NCBI GenBank assembly: GCA_916048095.2 | Contig: OU696571.1 | Coordinates: forward strand, 10,333,449 to 10,397,448 | Reading direction: 5' to 3' | DNA: 64,000 bases | Source of the DNA: Sacculina carcini | Lineage: Eukaryota > Arthropoda > Thecostraca > Sacculinidae | In this document: piece after piece, positions 10,420-21,386 of the stretch | Position numbering within the stretch: position 1 is the stretch's first letter | Layout: each line of letters begins with the position of its first letter | Notes under the pieces: generated by a model | Told to the model about the DNA's origin: nothing | Databases searched by the model: none | Seen by the model: the letters and a program-made list of their open reading frames with translations, nothing else | Translations under genes and position numbers: made by a program

Positions 10420-12900
10420 TCAGGTTGTCTGGCCGAGCAACCTCGAGCTCCTGAGGAAAGACACGGCACCGACCGGGTTGTTCCACAGGTCACTGGTAGA
10501 TGAAATTTTGTGTTGGCGTCTGAGTTGTGTGTGTGCTGTGCAGTGTTGCATGATGTGTGTGATGGTGTGTGGTGCTGAATTGCAATCTGGACAGGTGTCA
10601 TCGATTGAGTCATTCAACCTTTTCTGATATGACAGAAGGGCAGGATGATGACCGCATCTCAACCTGGCCAGATGCACCTTGTTTTCGCGTGTGAGTGTGT
10701 TTTCTGATTTGTGTATGTCAGGTGGGTGTCTTTGTAGGAGTGTATTGTGTTGTAGTGAGTGTATGGCTTTCCGTGCGATCTCTGTGTGTATGTGTTTCTT
10801 GATTGATGTGCGTGGGGGAGCTGGTGGAAGTGATGTGAAAATTTGTCTGTGGTAAAGTGTGCTTGGTGTTGTTTTTATGTTTCTGTCTGTGTTGTCTTGT
10901 GTTGTGAGGTGATGTAGTGGATGTGCTGTGTTGGTGACTGCTGCTGCGAGTGTTTGTGTGCCTCTCATGTCTAGGTGGTGTGTCAGTTTGAGTATTTTGG
11001 TTTCGTGATGAAGGTGGTCTGCTGGTGTGGTAGCTGTGCATCCTGTTATTGTTCTGAGTGCGGTGTTTTGAAGTGTTTGAAGTGTGTTTGTGTGGCGTGT
11101 TGCGAGATTGCTAGCCCATGCGGGGCTAGCATATTCTATGACGGGTCGGATGTACTGTTTGTATATGGTGGTTGTGGTGTCTTTGTTGTGTCCGAAAGTT
11201 GTGTGAGAGAGTGCTTTCAGTGTGTTGAGGCGTGGAGTGACCTTGGTTTTAATGTTGGTGATGTGCTGTTTGAATGAGAGTTGTGTGTCGTATGTGACGC
11301 CTAGTATTTTTGGTGTGTGCGTGTGTGGGATGATCGTGTTGTTGATGGTGATTTGTGGTGTGTAGTTGTGTTCGGATGTCCAGTTGGTGATGAGTGTGGC
11401 TGTGGATTTGGCAGGTGCAATGTTCAGTTGGTTTGTGCTGAACCATTGTTGTAGTGTGTTGATGTAAGGTTGTAGTGTGTGCACTGCTGTGTCGGCGTGT
11501 CTGTGTGTGCTTGTGATTGTGATGTCGTCTGCATATGATGATATCTGTATGGATGGAGTGTTGGGTGCTGGCATGTCATGTAGGTATAGGTTGAATAGTG
11601 TTGGTGCTAAAACGGAGCCCTGGGGGACTCCGTTTGTTATGTTGCGTGTGTGAGATGATTGTCCATTGTACCTCACATGGGCGCATCTGCCAGCGAGGTA
11701 GTTGGCCAACCATCTCTTAGTGTTATTGTGAAGTGTGGTGTCTAGTATTTTGTTTGTGAGATTGTGTCGTGGAACTCTGTCGAATGCTTTGCTGATGTCT
11801 AGTGTTATGAGTAGTGTTCTGTGTGGTGGTTTTGTTGTGTTTATGTTACCCATCATGGTCTGTGTGAGTTTTGTGAGCAGTGTGGTTGTGGAGTGCAGTG
11901 ATCTGAAGCCGTGCTGTGATTGTGATAGTGGGATTTGTGGTGTGATGAGTTTGATTATGAGGCGTTCTGTGATTTTTGATGGTGTGCAGAGCAGTGTGAT
12001 TGGACGATGTGAAGAAGGAAGCGTGGGGTCTGTGCCTTGTTTGTGTAGTGTGATGATGATGCCCGTTTTCCAGATGTGAGGTATTGTGTTGTGTGAGAAG
12101 CTGTAGTTGGATATGTTGGTGAGTGTCTGTATGCCTTGTGGACCAAGATGTTTTAGATGGATGTTACTTATTCCATCTGGACCACAGGCTGATGATTGTT
12201 TGATGTTGTGTATGATGTGTCGTGTCTGCGCATGTGTGAATGGTGTGTATAGTGGATCTGTGCTGAATGTGTGTTTACGTCTGATGATTGTCCTGTCTTT
12301 TTGTGTAGGAGTGATGTGGCTGATGTGTGAGTAGTGGTTAATGAGTGTGTTTGCTTGTTGTTTATTTGATGGTACAGATGATGTGTCGGTCGTGATGGCT
12401 GCGTGTGTGCGTGTTATATTGCTGTTTGAGAGTGTGATGCTTTTCAGTGTGTTGTATAGTTTTGTGGTGTTTGATCTGTGATCTAGTGTTTTTATGTAGT
12501 TGTGCCAGTTCAGTGATTTTTGTTCATGTATCTTGGTGTTGATTGTGGTGTTGAGTGCGTGTATTTGTTCGGATGTATTGTGTGAGTGTGGTGTCGGAGA
12601 GTGTTTCAGTGTGTCGCGTTGTTTGATGAGTGTGTGTATTTCTTGTGTAAAGTTTGGGTTGTGGTGTTTTCTGCGTCCTTTTGGGATGTGTTGTTTGTCT
12701 GCCTTGTGTATGATGCTGTTAAATGTTTGGACTGTTTTGTTTATGTCTGTGATGTCTGTTGTGTTCAGTTGCGTAAATGCTAGTTCCGTGTCGTGTGTGA
12801 ATTGTGACCAATTGGCTTTTGTGTAGTTTGTGTAAGTGCGTCTGGGTGTGTTTGGTGCAGTTCTGATTTTGGTGGTGATGACGATTGGAAGGTGGTCTTA
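10420..12900 (-). pseudogene. Element L reverse transcriptase
   Basis: Minus strand, open over the RT core and at least to the fingers region upstream of 11856. Motifs in order: QSQHGFRSLHST, LDISKAFDRVPRHNL, GVPQGSVLAPTLFNLYLHD, catalytic YADDITIT, LGVTYDTQLSFKQH (thumb) and IEYASPAW. The C-terminus has a CPDC...HIMQHC cysteine/histidine motif, as in I/Jockey/R1-type LINEs. The protein is unusually rich in Thr, His and Asn because of the coding strand's A/C bias. A frameshift near 12900 separates it from the endonuclease. It ends at a stop near 10420, just before the (CAA)n tail. Confidence 0.88.
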
Positions 12901-14152
12901 GCCAAGCTCTTTGACCACCTTCCAAGTGGTTGTGTGAGTGAGATCCGGTGTGCAAAATGTGATGTCAGGTGATGTCGAATGATAGTGTGCCTGATGCGAG
13001 GTGTGAGTGTGTTGGTGAGTGTTGTTGAGAATGTAGAGGTGTTCTGTTTGTTGTAGTATGTCTGTGCCTCTGTTGGTGAGTGGATTGTGTGTGTACCAGG
13101 CAGGATCTTTGGCGTTGAAGTCACCGCCCAGTATTGTGTTAGGTGTGTTTGTGAGATTGCGTATATCTGGTGTGTAGTTGCGAGGTACTGTTGGTGAAGT
13201 TTGTGGTGGAATGTATACGTTGATGATTGAAATGTGTGAGTGTGAGCCAGTGCGTATTTGTATCGATTGTTGTTCTGTTGTGGTGTCGTTTGGTGGTAGT
13301 AGTGTTTGTGTCTGTGTGCTGGTGTTTGTGTAGTTGATTACTGTGTATGAGTGTGATGAGGCCACCGCCTCGACCGCTAGTGCGGTCTTGGCGGATGGTG
13401 GTATAGTTGTGAAAGGTGGGTGTTCTGTGGTGCTGTTGCAATTTTGTTTCCTGTATGAGTGCTATGTGAATGGAGTGTCGTGTGAGGAAGTGTGTTAATT
13501 CGTGTTTTTTTGTGTTGATGCCGTCGATGTTGAGCTGTAGAATGTTGATGTTGTGTGTGCGGTGTAAGTTGGTGTTTGTGCGAGTGAGAGTGTTGTTGAG
13601 ATGTTGAGTTGTTGCTGGAGGTGGTGGTGGTGGTGAGTGTGATGATGATGGCAGAACTGATGGTGATGATAGTGAGGATGGTGCTGATGGTGATAGTGAT
13701 GCTTGTGAGGAGGACGAAGTTGTTGGTGAGTGTGAGGATGAACGAGTTGCATGTGAAGATGGGAATGATGGTGATGTCGGTGGTGCTGATGGCCGCGATG
13801 ATGATGTCGATGGTGATGAGACAGAGGTGACTGATGTTGATGGTGAATGTGCCAGTGTCGGTGTACGTGCAGGTGTTGTTGAGTTTGGTGTGCATGATGA
13901 GCAGACGAATGAGCTCGTGTATTGTGTGATGTTGTGGAGTGATGTGCATGTGGTGTGGCACCAGTTCAGGCAGGAGTTGCACTGAACTGAGCCTTTTGTG
14001 TGTCGGCGTGTAGTGAGTGGCTGTGTACATATGTGGCAGGTGTATGTGTGTCTCGGGCCTGGATGTGGTTCTACGTCTCCTGCGAGTGTGAGCATACGAG
14101 AAATGATCGCGAGCGGATCATATCTCGTCGCCCCCGCAGGAGACGGTGACAT
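12898..14152 (-). pseudogene. Element L N-terminal part: 2A-like, PHD finger, AP endonuclease
   Basis: Probable start ATG at 14152 (MSPSPAGATRYD). Next comes LAGDVEPHPGP, then a Cys4-His-Cys3 finger (CHICTQPL, CNSCLNWCH, CSSC) that resembles PHD/RING-type fingers of LINE proteins, and a long Ser/Thr/Pro-rich linker. The endonuclease follows with LNIDGINTKK, IQETKL, GRGGGL, then after a frameshift near 13370, INVYIPPQ, GGDFNAKDPAW and SPDITF. A second frameshift near 12900 leads into the RT. All parts appear to have belonged to one reading frame. Confidence 0.82.
14055..14081 (-). other. 2A-like motif in element L
   Basis: Encodes GDVEPHPGP. Canonical 2A peptides end D-V/I-E-x-N-P-G-P; here His replaces Asn, so co-translational separation may be weak or lost. 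Confidence 0.6.
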
Positions 14153-14415
14153 GCGTGGAAATGAAAGTGTGAGGCGAGCGGTGTTGGTACTGTGTCTGTT
14201 GTTTGTGTATGTGTAGCGTGGTGTCACGATTTGTGCCAGTTGCACTGAGCTGAAAAAAAAAGACCTGTGGAACCCGGGTGACCGAAGCCGATCCCAGGAG
14301 CTCGACAGCCCCGCCGTTCTGGCGAGGCTGGAAGGGTTGTTGCTGCGGTTTGGCCTCCAGATTGGAGGGTGGTCCCACGACGTAGACGTCGCAGCTCCAG
14401 GACCTAAATGCACGG

Positions 14416-14884
14416 TTGTTGTTGTTGTTGTAATAATTCCATCAGTATATGGTTAATAAGACATGCTTGAAACTTCCAAAGAGCACATTCTATGTATAAG
14501 TAGTGGTGAGAACACGGTACACTTTTTTAGTCTAGTCTAAAGTGAATGCAGGATTGCATGAGTGGGAAATATAACTGACTTACACTACGTTTTCGGGAAC
14601 TTTTTTTCGGATATTTCAGAACATCTCTCAATAACGTCTTTAAGGATGGTTTAGTAAGAGATACTGAGTTTTGTAGTTGGATTGCTGAGCCAAATTTGAT
14701 TATAAAATTCTAGTGTGTTGTTCTATGATTACTATTGCTATGTCGCTCGCTATGGAGTATAACCATAGTTATAGCACAAAATTTGTCACATATAGTACAA
14801 AATTGGGTATTTGGTTCTGAAACTAACAATAACAAAGCATTAACCTGATCCCGTTGGTGTACGGACACCGGTGTTTCTCGATGA
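14416..14884. other. Likely intron of the channel gene, no other feature
   Basis: AT-rich DNA just downstream, in minus-strand sense, of the channel exon's donor. I see no exon, repeat or RNA gene in it. If the donor at 14885-14890 is used, this is intron sequence and element L lies in the same intron or beyond the gene. Confidence 0.45.
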
Positions 14885-14890
14885 GCTCAC
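14885..14890 (-). other. Splice donor (AAG|GTGAGC)
   Basis: Minus-strand aataag|gtgagc directly after the codons for HANK, a conserved spot in THIK channels after which the family usually has more residues. Downstream codons to the stop at 14840 look random. The next exon was not found. Confidence 0.6.
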
Positions 14891-15810
14891 CTTATTGGCG
14901 TGGAACAAATCGACGGTCGGATTCGTCGAGAATTTGACATTGTTTCCGGCAGTATGCTCGTCATCGACGTGGTCGCCGATGCCTCCGACAATGTTGTTGG
15001 CTTCTAGGTCGAAGTCACCGCTCAACTGAGACCCGTCAGATTTAAAGCGGCGTGTATTACTGCGGACGGTCCTGGCGACCCCATCAACTGTTTCGGCCGG
15101 AGCTACCGTCTTGGGACAACAGTTGCAACAGAGACGATCGGCCGCGCGTAGGATTGAGTTCAGTATCTGCTTAATGACAATGGACACTATGTTGAATACT
15201 GAGTACATGCAGCACACTCCCAGCGCCGTCAGCGCAAAGTTGACGAAACCGTAGAGTTGTGATCCACCGTAATAGTCGACACTGCGCGTGCCCGCTACCA
15301 TGTCTCCGAAGCCGATTGTTGAGAACGTGACGAACGTGTAGTATGACGCATCCAGATAGTGCCATTGCTCGTAGAAGGCGAACACGGCTGCAGCCGCCTG
15401 CATCACAACGCTTGTGGTGACCGCCAGGAAGAAGAGCACCCAGAGCACAGACGGCTTCCATACTGTAATTACTGGATGTGAGTGTGGTGGATGAGGATTG
15501 GGGTGTGATAGCGGAGGACCAACCCTCTGCTGATGCTCGTGATGGACGGCTCGGCTGTCGATAGAGGCGGCGCTAGTGGCTCGTGAGACAGGTACATCAC
15601 TAGGAGAGCTCGCTCGCTGGTGGTTGGGGCACTCGTTGTTGTCAGAGTTGGTCAGTTTTCCCTGGTTGCGCCAACGTTGTAACCAGTTGTGGTAGGAGCC
15701 GAGCAGTAATGACAACAACGTGATGAAGCGCTCCAAGAATAGATTGAAGAAGAGGATGCCGCCTGAACATCCAAATAGTCCATAGAAAATTACCAATATC
15801 TTGGCAGCCA
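14891..15810 (-). CDS. THIK-type two-pore K+ channel, internal or near-terminal exon (partial)
   Basis: Encodes about 306 residues of a K2P channel, a plasma-membrane leak channel for potassium. Visible parts: the end of the first half (ILVIFYGLFGCSGG, then FFNLFLERFITLL); a polar insert rich in Ser, His and Pro; a transmembrane helix after WKPSVLWVLFFL; second pore helix and selectivity filter STIGFGD; last helix with LGVCCMYSVFNIVSIVIKQ; and a Cys-rich cytoplasmic stretch. These match vertebrate KCNK12/13 far better than other K2Ps. The first transmembrane segment and first pore must be in an upstream exon, not seen here. The exon opens after acceptor AG at 15812-15811 with two bases of a split codon, so an apparent GTG start there is an artefact. 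It ends HANK at a GTGAGC donor, where the family continues; reading on gives a stop at 14840. This is the only host gene recognised. Confidence 0.9.
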
Positions 15811-15822
15811 CTGTACGGGGGT
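15811..15822 (-). other. Splice acceptor (cccccgtacag|TGG)
   Basis: Minus-strand pyrimidine-rich stretch ending in CAG directly before the codons for AAKILVIFYG. The position equals the start of conserved homology, where the vertebrate family reads VGGKI, and one base of the Val codon would come from the previous exon. Confidence 0.75.
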
Positions 15823-16086
15823 ATGTCCACCCCCACCCTGTTAACGTTCAAACGCACGTACATAATTAATATTTTACATTTCAGATTATATATTTATATA
15901 ATCAGAGCTTGCATACTGGTCAATTCTACACCATGTATGAACATACTTATTATATATAGTAAAATAGTACAATGAGCTTGATGCGGTGTTGGGCCAACTT
16001 AATTGTTTTGCGTTCTATTAGAGGCGAGTATGTACAAAAATCATGTATATTTATGCACAAAAATAGAAAAAGGCTCTGTAATAGGT

Positions 16087-16362
16087 TGTGGCGTTTGGGT
16101 AGCCACGGAACAACACAAGTTGATAACGTGAGTGCTTTGGACCGACTGTATTTACAAGTTCAGACACAACCGTACAGGACAATCGGGACACACGTACAAA
16201 CAAGCTCACGCACATATGGTCCAACAACACATATACAATGACACGGACAAGCATGGCACACAAACATACAAACAAACAGGCGTACACACAGCTGGCACAC
16301 ACAGCTACACACAGCTGGTAGCGTCGCGAGGTGGAGCGATACGAAATTCGTGCAGCACCACA
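16087..16362 (-). mobile_element. Solo LTR, family S, copy 1
   Basis: 276 bp, TG...CA in minus orientation, with the 4-bp direct repeat aggt on both sides (16083-16086 and 16363-16366). It shares gtaaatacagtcggtccaa and the gtttgtctgt/cgtgagcttgtttgtac stretches with 26280-26479, 40791-41035 and 41510-41754. Confidence 0.88.
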
Positions 16363-16450
16363 AGGTATTCGTATTACAAGGTATTATCATGTATGTACAG
16401 TGTGATGAAATCGTGTAACCGCGTAGATGTGTTTGTATGTCTGTATGTAT

Positions 16451-16590
16451 AGCCGTGGTCACACGAGGCCAATTGTTGGTAAAGCCAACGATTGGCCTAG
16501 CCAACTGTTGGCTTGCAGCGGACAATCGTTGGCTAGGCCAACAATTGGCTTGCGAGTGGTCACACGAGGCCAGTAATTGTTCAAGCCAAT
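16451..16590 (+). repeat. Palindrome-rich repeat, left partner
   Basis: Begins agccgtggtcacacgaggcc and contains several copies of caattgttggc/gccaacaattg in both orientations, so the strand can fold on itself. A related sequence in opposite orientation lies at 23390-23518. The pair could be the ends of one 7-kb transposon, or two separate MITEs. Confidence 0.7.
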
Positions 16591-16971
16591 AGATGTGGTG
16601 CGGAGTACGTCGGTGTGGTATATTTCGCTCTCCTGACTTTACCCTTTGAATTTTGATTTAATCCAGGTGTATTCTTGAATGTAGATAAATTAAATATATT
16701 TTGATCATATAATGTACATATATTAAACTTCTTTTACAGCTTTTATATAATTTTAACAATATACATATTTATCAAAATTTAATCTAGTAAATTATCAAAC
16801 ATTAAAATAAATTATGCAAATATTATGTTACAGATTCCACCTCATCATGATGAAATTGCCACAATAAAACGAACACAAAAACATACAACATATCACAGGC
16901 TCTCAAACTGAGTTGAATTCGCTGCACGCGCTGCTGCAGCGCCATGTGGTTAAAAACGAAGGATCTAGTAC
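16591..16971. other. AT-rich spacer, no feature
   Basis: AT-rich sequence between the palindrome-rich repeat and the hAT end. No coding region or repeat recognised. Confidence 0.5.
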
Positions 16972-17043
16972 AGGGGTTCCCAACCTTTTTGTACTTGGGA
17001 CCTCCTTTCCAGAACCTCGGAGTCCACGCGACCCCTTTTGTGT
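16972..17043 (+). repeat. hAT terminal sequence
   Basis: caggggttcccaacctttt, followed by gggacctcctttcc and gcgaccccttttg, is typical of the terminal inverted repeat of Charlie/ZBED-type hAT elements. It marks the 3' end of the transposase remnant that follows. The opposite end is missing. Confidence 0.75.
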
Positions 17044-17263
17044 TGATTTTGCAGACTGTCACACTTGTCATTGAATATATACAAAAGGCTGATATAGTAG
17101 GGTGTATTTTCTGTGACAGAGAGGGAAAGAAAAGTCTAAAAAATGTTCAAGAATCCAGTAATTATTTTTGGGGAAATTTAATCACATTTGTCCTAGCTGA
17201 ACAAAAAGAACTTATATTCCTTAAAATGACATTAACATGGGGTTGAACAGCTATTAAACCCAA

Positions 17264-18568
17264 CTAGTGGGATGTTTGATGTAGCATTTCAGCAGTAAGC
17301 TTTGAAATTCGTGGCCGAGCGTTTGTTAGAACCAGCCTCATGTCATCTCCAACATCCAATCTGTTCGTATTCTTTGTTTTTATATTAACAAGCGTTGAAA
17401 ATCCTGTCTCACACAAGTAGGTAGAAGCAAATGGAACTAGGACACGTAAAGCTATCATGCTGACTTTGGAGTATGACGGATACATAGCGCACCAGAACTG
17501 AGTTATGGATTTCTCCTTGAAGATATCACGAGCTGAAGAGTCGTTCCTTAGATCCAGAAATTCATCTTGGATATTATCTGGAATGCTTGATACTTCAAGT
17601 GCAGTACAAAATGGGTTCCTTACTAGGGCCTTCTTTTCCTGTGATAGCTCAGGGAATTAACGCTCGACTTCCTTTTCTAGAGACTGAAGATGTTCGATAA
17701 TCTCATCCTTGAGGAACTGATCCAGTTGGCGCTGAGAATCATCCATCACTTCACAAAGTTTTTCAAACATGACGATGTTTCCAAGATTGGTTTTCCGACT
17801 CCAGTTCTGCAGTTTGGAAACAAAAGCCCGAAGACTATCTTGAAAGAGGAGAACATGTGTTTCCTTTCCTTGAAGCTTCATTTTGAGCTTGTTCAGCTCG
17901 TGAAAATGTCCGCCAGGTACACAACCCATTCATTCCAGGCTTCATCTTTGAAGTGAACCAGAAGATCTTTTCTTTCTTTAGTCTCCAGGAAAAGCTTTAT
18001 TTCATCTTTCATTTCAAAGACACGATTAACAACGTTTCCTTTCGACAACCAACGTACTGCTGTGTAGAAGAGAAGGACTTCGTGGTCAGCATTCATGTCT
18101 TTGCATAGTATTTTAAATAGGCGAGTGTTGAGTGTTTGAGTCTTTACGTTATTTACAATTTTGATTACAGAATCAAGCACTTCCTGCAGAAAGGCAGGGA
18201 GAGTCTTGCTGTCGAGAGCATATCGGTGAATCATGCAGTGGATTCCCTTTGCTTGAGGTGCTAACTTCTTCTCTCTCGTTTGGAATCCTGATTTCGATCC
18301 CAGCATTGCCGGTGCCCAATCCGTACAATACGTTTACGCATACGTTTTCCCATTGAAGATCTTCATCTTGGAAAAAAGTTGAAACGATTTCCATAACATC
18401 ATCAGCCTTTGTTGTGGTTTCAAGTGCACTGCAGAATAAGAATTCATCTTTAATGTCACCTGAATTAATGTATCTCACGATGACAAGCAACTGACAACAT
18501 GAACTTATATCTGTTGACTCGTCGAGCTGAAAGGAGAACAAAGGGGAACTATTGATTTCAGTCAACAC
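17264..18568 (-). pseudogene. hAT transposase (ZBED5/SCAND3-like), degenerate
   Basis: Minus strand, several frames. Upstream piece (18568-18173): FSFQLDESTDIS, LLVIVRYI, with the first catalytic-region Asp. Then HCMIHRYALDSK with ALNTRLFK-like text, VRWLSKGNVVNRVFEM and ELNKLKMKLQG. The C-terminal hAT dimerisation region at about 17560-17264 has PFASTYLCETGFSTL, NTNRLDVGDDMR and RPRISKL. Wording fits transposons related to human ZBED5 and FAM200. Frameshifts occur near 18290, 17920 and 17650. The 5' part, with the BED finger, is cut off at 18578 where gypsy element E begins. Confidence 0.88.
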
Positions 18569-18578
18569 CTGTTCCTTC

Positions 18579-18744
18579 TGTAGCGTATGGTTTATAAAGT
18601 ATTGTCACACGCGCGCAGGTGTGAGGGATTCGGTGGATTCTGGGCTGGGGATTGGTCGTGTATTCTCTGTTGGGTTTTTGTGTATCTCTGTTATTGCGTT
18701 GAACAATAATAATTGATTATGAATGTTGTGCTTCGAGTTTGACG
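18579..18744 (+). repeat. Element E 5' LTR
   Basis: 166 bp, same length as the 3' copy, with scattered differences (for example tagcg/taacg at the start, gacg/gaca at the end). Confidence 0.9.
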
Positions 18745-18753
18745 TCACTACAT

Positions 18754-18764
18754 ATGGTGACGAG
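18754..18764 (+). promoter_or_regulatory. Element E possible primer binding site (tRNA-Ser type)
   Basis: tggtgacgagg lies about 9 nt past the LTR. It differs at one base from the complement of the 3' end of metazoan tRNA-Ser(GCU) including CCA. Tentative. Confidence 0.4.
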
Positions 18765-18859
18765 GTATATTGCAAACAATTTTGGTCTGCACGTCTGAGC
18801 TTCGGTGTGTTGGTTATTTATTGTTGTGTATTCTGATTTTCCGTACGGGTACGATAAAT

Positions 18860-19770
18860 ATTGAGGGCATTCCTGCACCACAAGTTTTTCATGCGCAGCC
18901 CGGTACATCCTCAGTGCCATGGGCCGAGTGGAAGTACACCTTCCAGGCATATCTCACTGCCATCGGCGGCGACGCTTATCCTGACGAAAGGAAAACAGCG
19001 CTGTTGATCACCTGCATCGGTGCAGAGGGCCGACGAACCTTCAGATCCCTGCCGGCGAAGGTCAAGGTCGAGGGGCAGTCTGAGTTTCAGCACACACTTC
19101 AAAGACTCGAGGAACATTACGTACCTCAGACCAATGTCATATACGAACGGTTCGTATTCAAACGCAGACGACAACAGCCAGGAGAGTCCACAGTCACATT
19201 TGTCAATGCACTGCGTGGTCTGGCGGCCACATGTCGTTACGGCGACCTCACCGAGGAGCTGATTCGTGACCACGTCGTAGAGCCCTCGGTTCATCCAGCA
19301 CTGCAAGAACGGTTTCTCCAAGACCCGAATCTCACCTTGGACAAACGCACGTGCTAACCACGACAGCCGCATTTGAATCATCGAAACAACAGGCCAACGT
19401 CCTGAAAGAGGGACAATCGGGTGAGCCAGCTGGCACACTAGCAGCAGTGAGGACGATGAAGAGAGAGAAAGAGATAAACGCCCAAGAGCCTCAGGGTAGA
19501 AAATCTCAGTTTTCCCAGCACTGTGGATACTGTGGCAAAACACACGGGTTGCCAAGAATAGAAATGTGTCCGGCTAGAAACGCCAAGTGTCACGCGTGTG
19601 GTAAACTCGGACACTGGGCAAGTGTATGTCGTGCTGGCTCAAGACAACATTCGACACGCCATAACAAGATACAAGGTGTCACCATACTTTCTTGCGGTTC
19701 GCGAGGACACAAGCGTTTCATGTGTGACGCAAGGGTACAGGTGAACGACCGCGGACCAGTCAACATGTAA
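18860..19770 (+). pseudogene. gag: Element E Gag
   Basis: Homology starts at EGIPAPQVFHAQPG, just after an ATT at 18860 that probably replaces the start ATG. The capsid-like region contains WAEWKYTFQAYLTA and RRQQPGESTVTFVNALR. A frameshift occurs near 19345. The C-terminus carries CGYCGKTHGLPRIEMC and CHACGKLGHWASVC, the paired zinc knuckles usual for this gypsy group. An in-frame TAA at 19768-19770 separates it from the protease. Confidence 0.82.
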
Positions 19771-19928
19771 CTTCAGGTCGACACCGGAGCGAGCGTCTCG
19801 GTTCTTAGTCTGCCACTCGCTCGTCAGATGTTTCCGGGCGCAGATGTTGTGCACACAACAAGGCAACTATTCGGAGTCGATCGACAACCACTTCGTTCTT
19901 CAAGGTCGTTTGCACTCTCAAAACCGAA
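19771..19928 (+). pseudogene. Element E protease
   Basis: Reads LQVDTGASVSVLSLPLA directly after the gag-frame stop: the DTGA retropepsin active site. A frameshift near 19905 puts the rest of the protease in the frame of the following RT. Confidence 0.78.
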
Positions 19929-21386
19929 GTGTCAGTCGGCGAGCACATGTCGCCCGTCTACTTTTACGTGATAGATACCAAGTCATCTAAAGGCTTGCTG
20001 GGACTGGACGCATTGACAGATTTCGGTCTCACATTGCACCCGGATACCGGTGAAGTCGCAACAGTTGGTCATGCTGAGACGGGAACGTGCAATAACCACG
20101 TGTCACATACGCCTTCGCGGGACGCGTCAGCGGTGCAGCCTCTACCCGCCATTAAACGCTACCAACACCAGATAAGGTTGAAACCCGACGCGGTACCGAC
20201 GCGTCAACCTCTCAGACGGATGCCGCTTGCTATAAGAAGCGAAGTTACCAAGGAAATTCAGCGGCTGTGTGACACCGACGTGATCGAGAGAGTGGAGTCA
20301 TCGCCGTGGATCAGTCCAGTAGTGGTAGCGCGCAAAGCCAATGGTAACATTCGCCTCTGTGTTAATTTGAGAGGGCCGAATAGTCAGCTCATAAGCGAGG
20401 TGCATCCGATACCAACGCTCCAAGAGTTGCAAACGCAGTTGGCCGGTAGCATTCGCACAAAACTGGATCTACAGCATGCATACCACCAGATGGAGTTGCA
20501 CCCCGACTCTCGTCCAGTAACAGCCTTCTTGACACATGAAGGTCTGTTCCAGCTCCGAAGAGTACCATTTGGGTTGGCCTCAGCGGGCGCAGCCTTCCAA
20601 CGACTCCTTGACCACCTACTGGCCGGAGTGGACGGTTGCTGCCATTATATGGATGATATAGTGATATCAGGCCATACGCAGCAACAACATGATAGTCGCC
20701 TACAAATCGTCATCAAGCGATTGCAAAACGCTAACGTTACCCTGAATTTGCAAAAGTCGAACATAGCGGAGAACACCGTCACATTCTGTGGTTTCCGCTT
20801 CACAGGAGACACTGTGGCTCCCACAGACGATCACCTAGCGGCTGTCCGGAACGCTCCACTGCCATCCTCGGCCAAAGAACTCCGAAGTTTTTTGGGATTG
20901 TGTAGCTGGCTCAGTCAGTTCGTGGAGAATTTTGCCAATCAAACAAGCAAGCTGGCGGCTTTGCTACGCAAAGACGCGACATTCCAGTGGACGACAACAC
21001 ACACAAAAGAGTTTCGGTCGCTTCAACAGAGGATAGTTCAAGCTAAACCATTGCACCGGTTTGAACCCAACTTGCGCACAATCGTAACAACCGACACAAG
21101 TGAGTCGGGTGCTGGAGCTGTCCTCTCTCTGATTTCCGCGGCGGGAGACGAAAAGGTGATTACCTTCTGGAGTAGGAGGTTCTCAGTTGCCGAGAGCAAG
21201 TACTCCGTCACAGAACGAGAGGCGCTAGCTGCCGTCAACGCCATAGAAAAGTGGAGATTGTTTCTGTGGGGACGGAAGTTTGTGCTGCGTACATATCATT
21301 CGGCATTGAGAACAATTATTTCCGAGAAATTCAGTGGCCGTGCAGGAGCAAGGGTAGACAGATGGCAGGCGAGGCTGATCCCATAG
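19929..21386 (+). pseudogene. pol: Element E protease end, reverse transcriptase and RNase H
   Basis: Begins with the end of the protease (GLLGLDALTDFGLTL). RT motifs: KEIQRLCDTDVIERVESS, WISPVVVARKANGNIRLC, KLDLQHAYHQMEL, FGLASAGAAFQRLLD, and catalytic YMDD at 20646-20657. RNase H: TDTSESGAGAVL, SVTEREALAAV, and RTYHSALRT, where His replaces the usual Asp of TDH. A TAG at 21384-21386 ends the frame, but coding continues in the same frame (VDYVLGEEIKAADALSRLP), so it is a nonsense change. Except for that stop and one at 22302 the pol frame is open to 22772. Confidence 0.9.

Larger units (their letters stand above)
10398..14405 (-). mobile_element. Element L: near full-length LINE
   Basis: A 4.0-kb non-LTR retrotransposon. 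It is bounded by aaatgcacgg followed by (ttg)n at 10388 and again at 14406, read as a target-site duplication in which the (ttg) part may also be the element's (CAA)n tail. On its coding strand it encodes a 2A-like motif, a PHD-type zinc finger, an apurinic endonuclease, an RT and a C-terminal Cys/His motif. The plus strand is extremely G/T-rich over most of the element. Two frameshifts make it inactive. Clade not assigned. Confidence 0.88.

Noticed and set aside
10718..11041. His/Thr-rich minus-strand proteins around LINE L
   Set aside because: Out-of-frame shadows of the A/C-biased LINE coding strand.
14840..14890. Natural C-terminus of the channel at the stop at 14840
   Set aside because: Homology stops at HANK just where a strong GTGAGC donor lies; the residues after it do not resemble the family. 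The alternative cannot be excluded.
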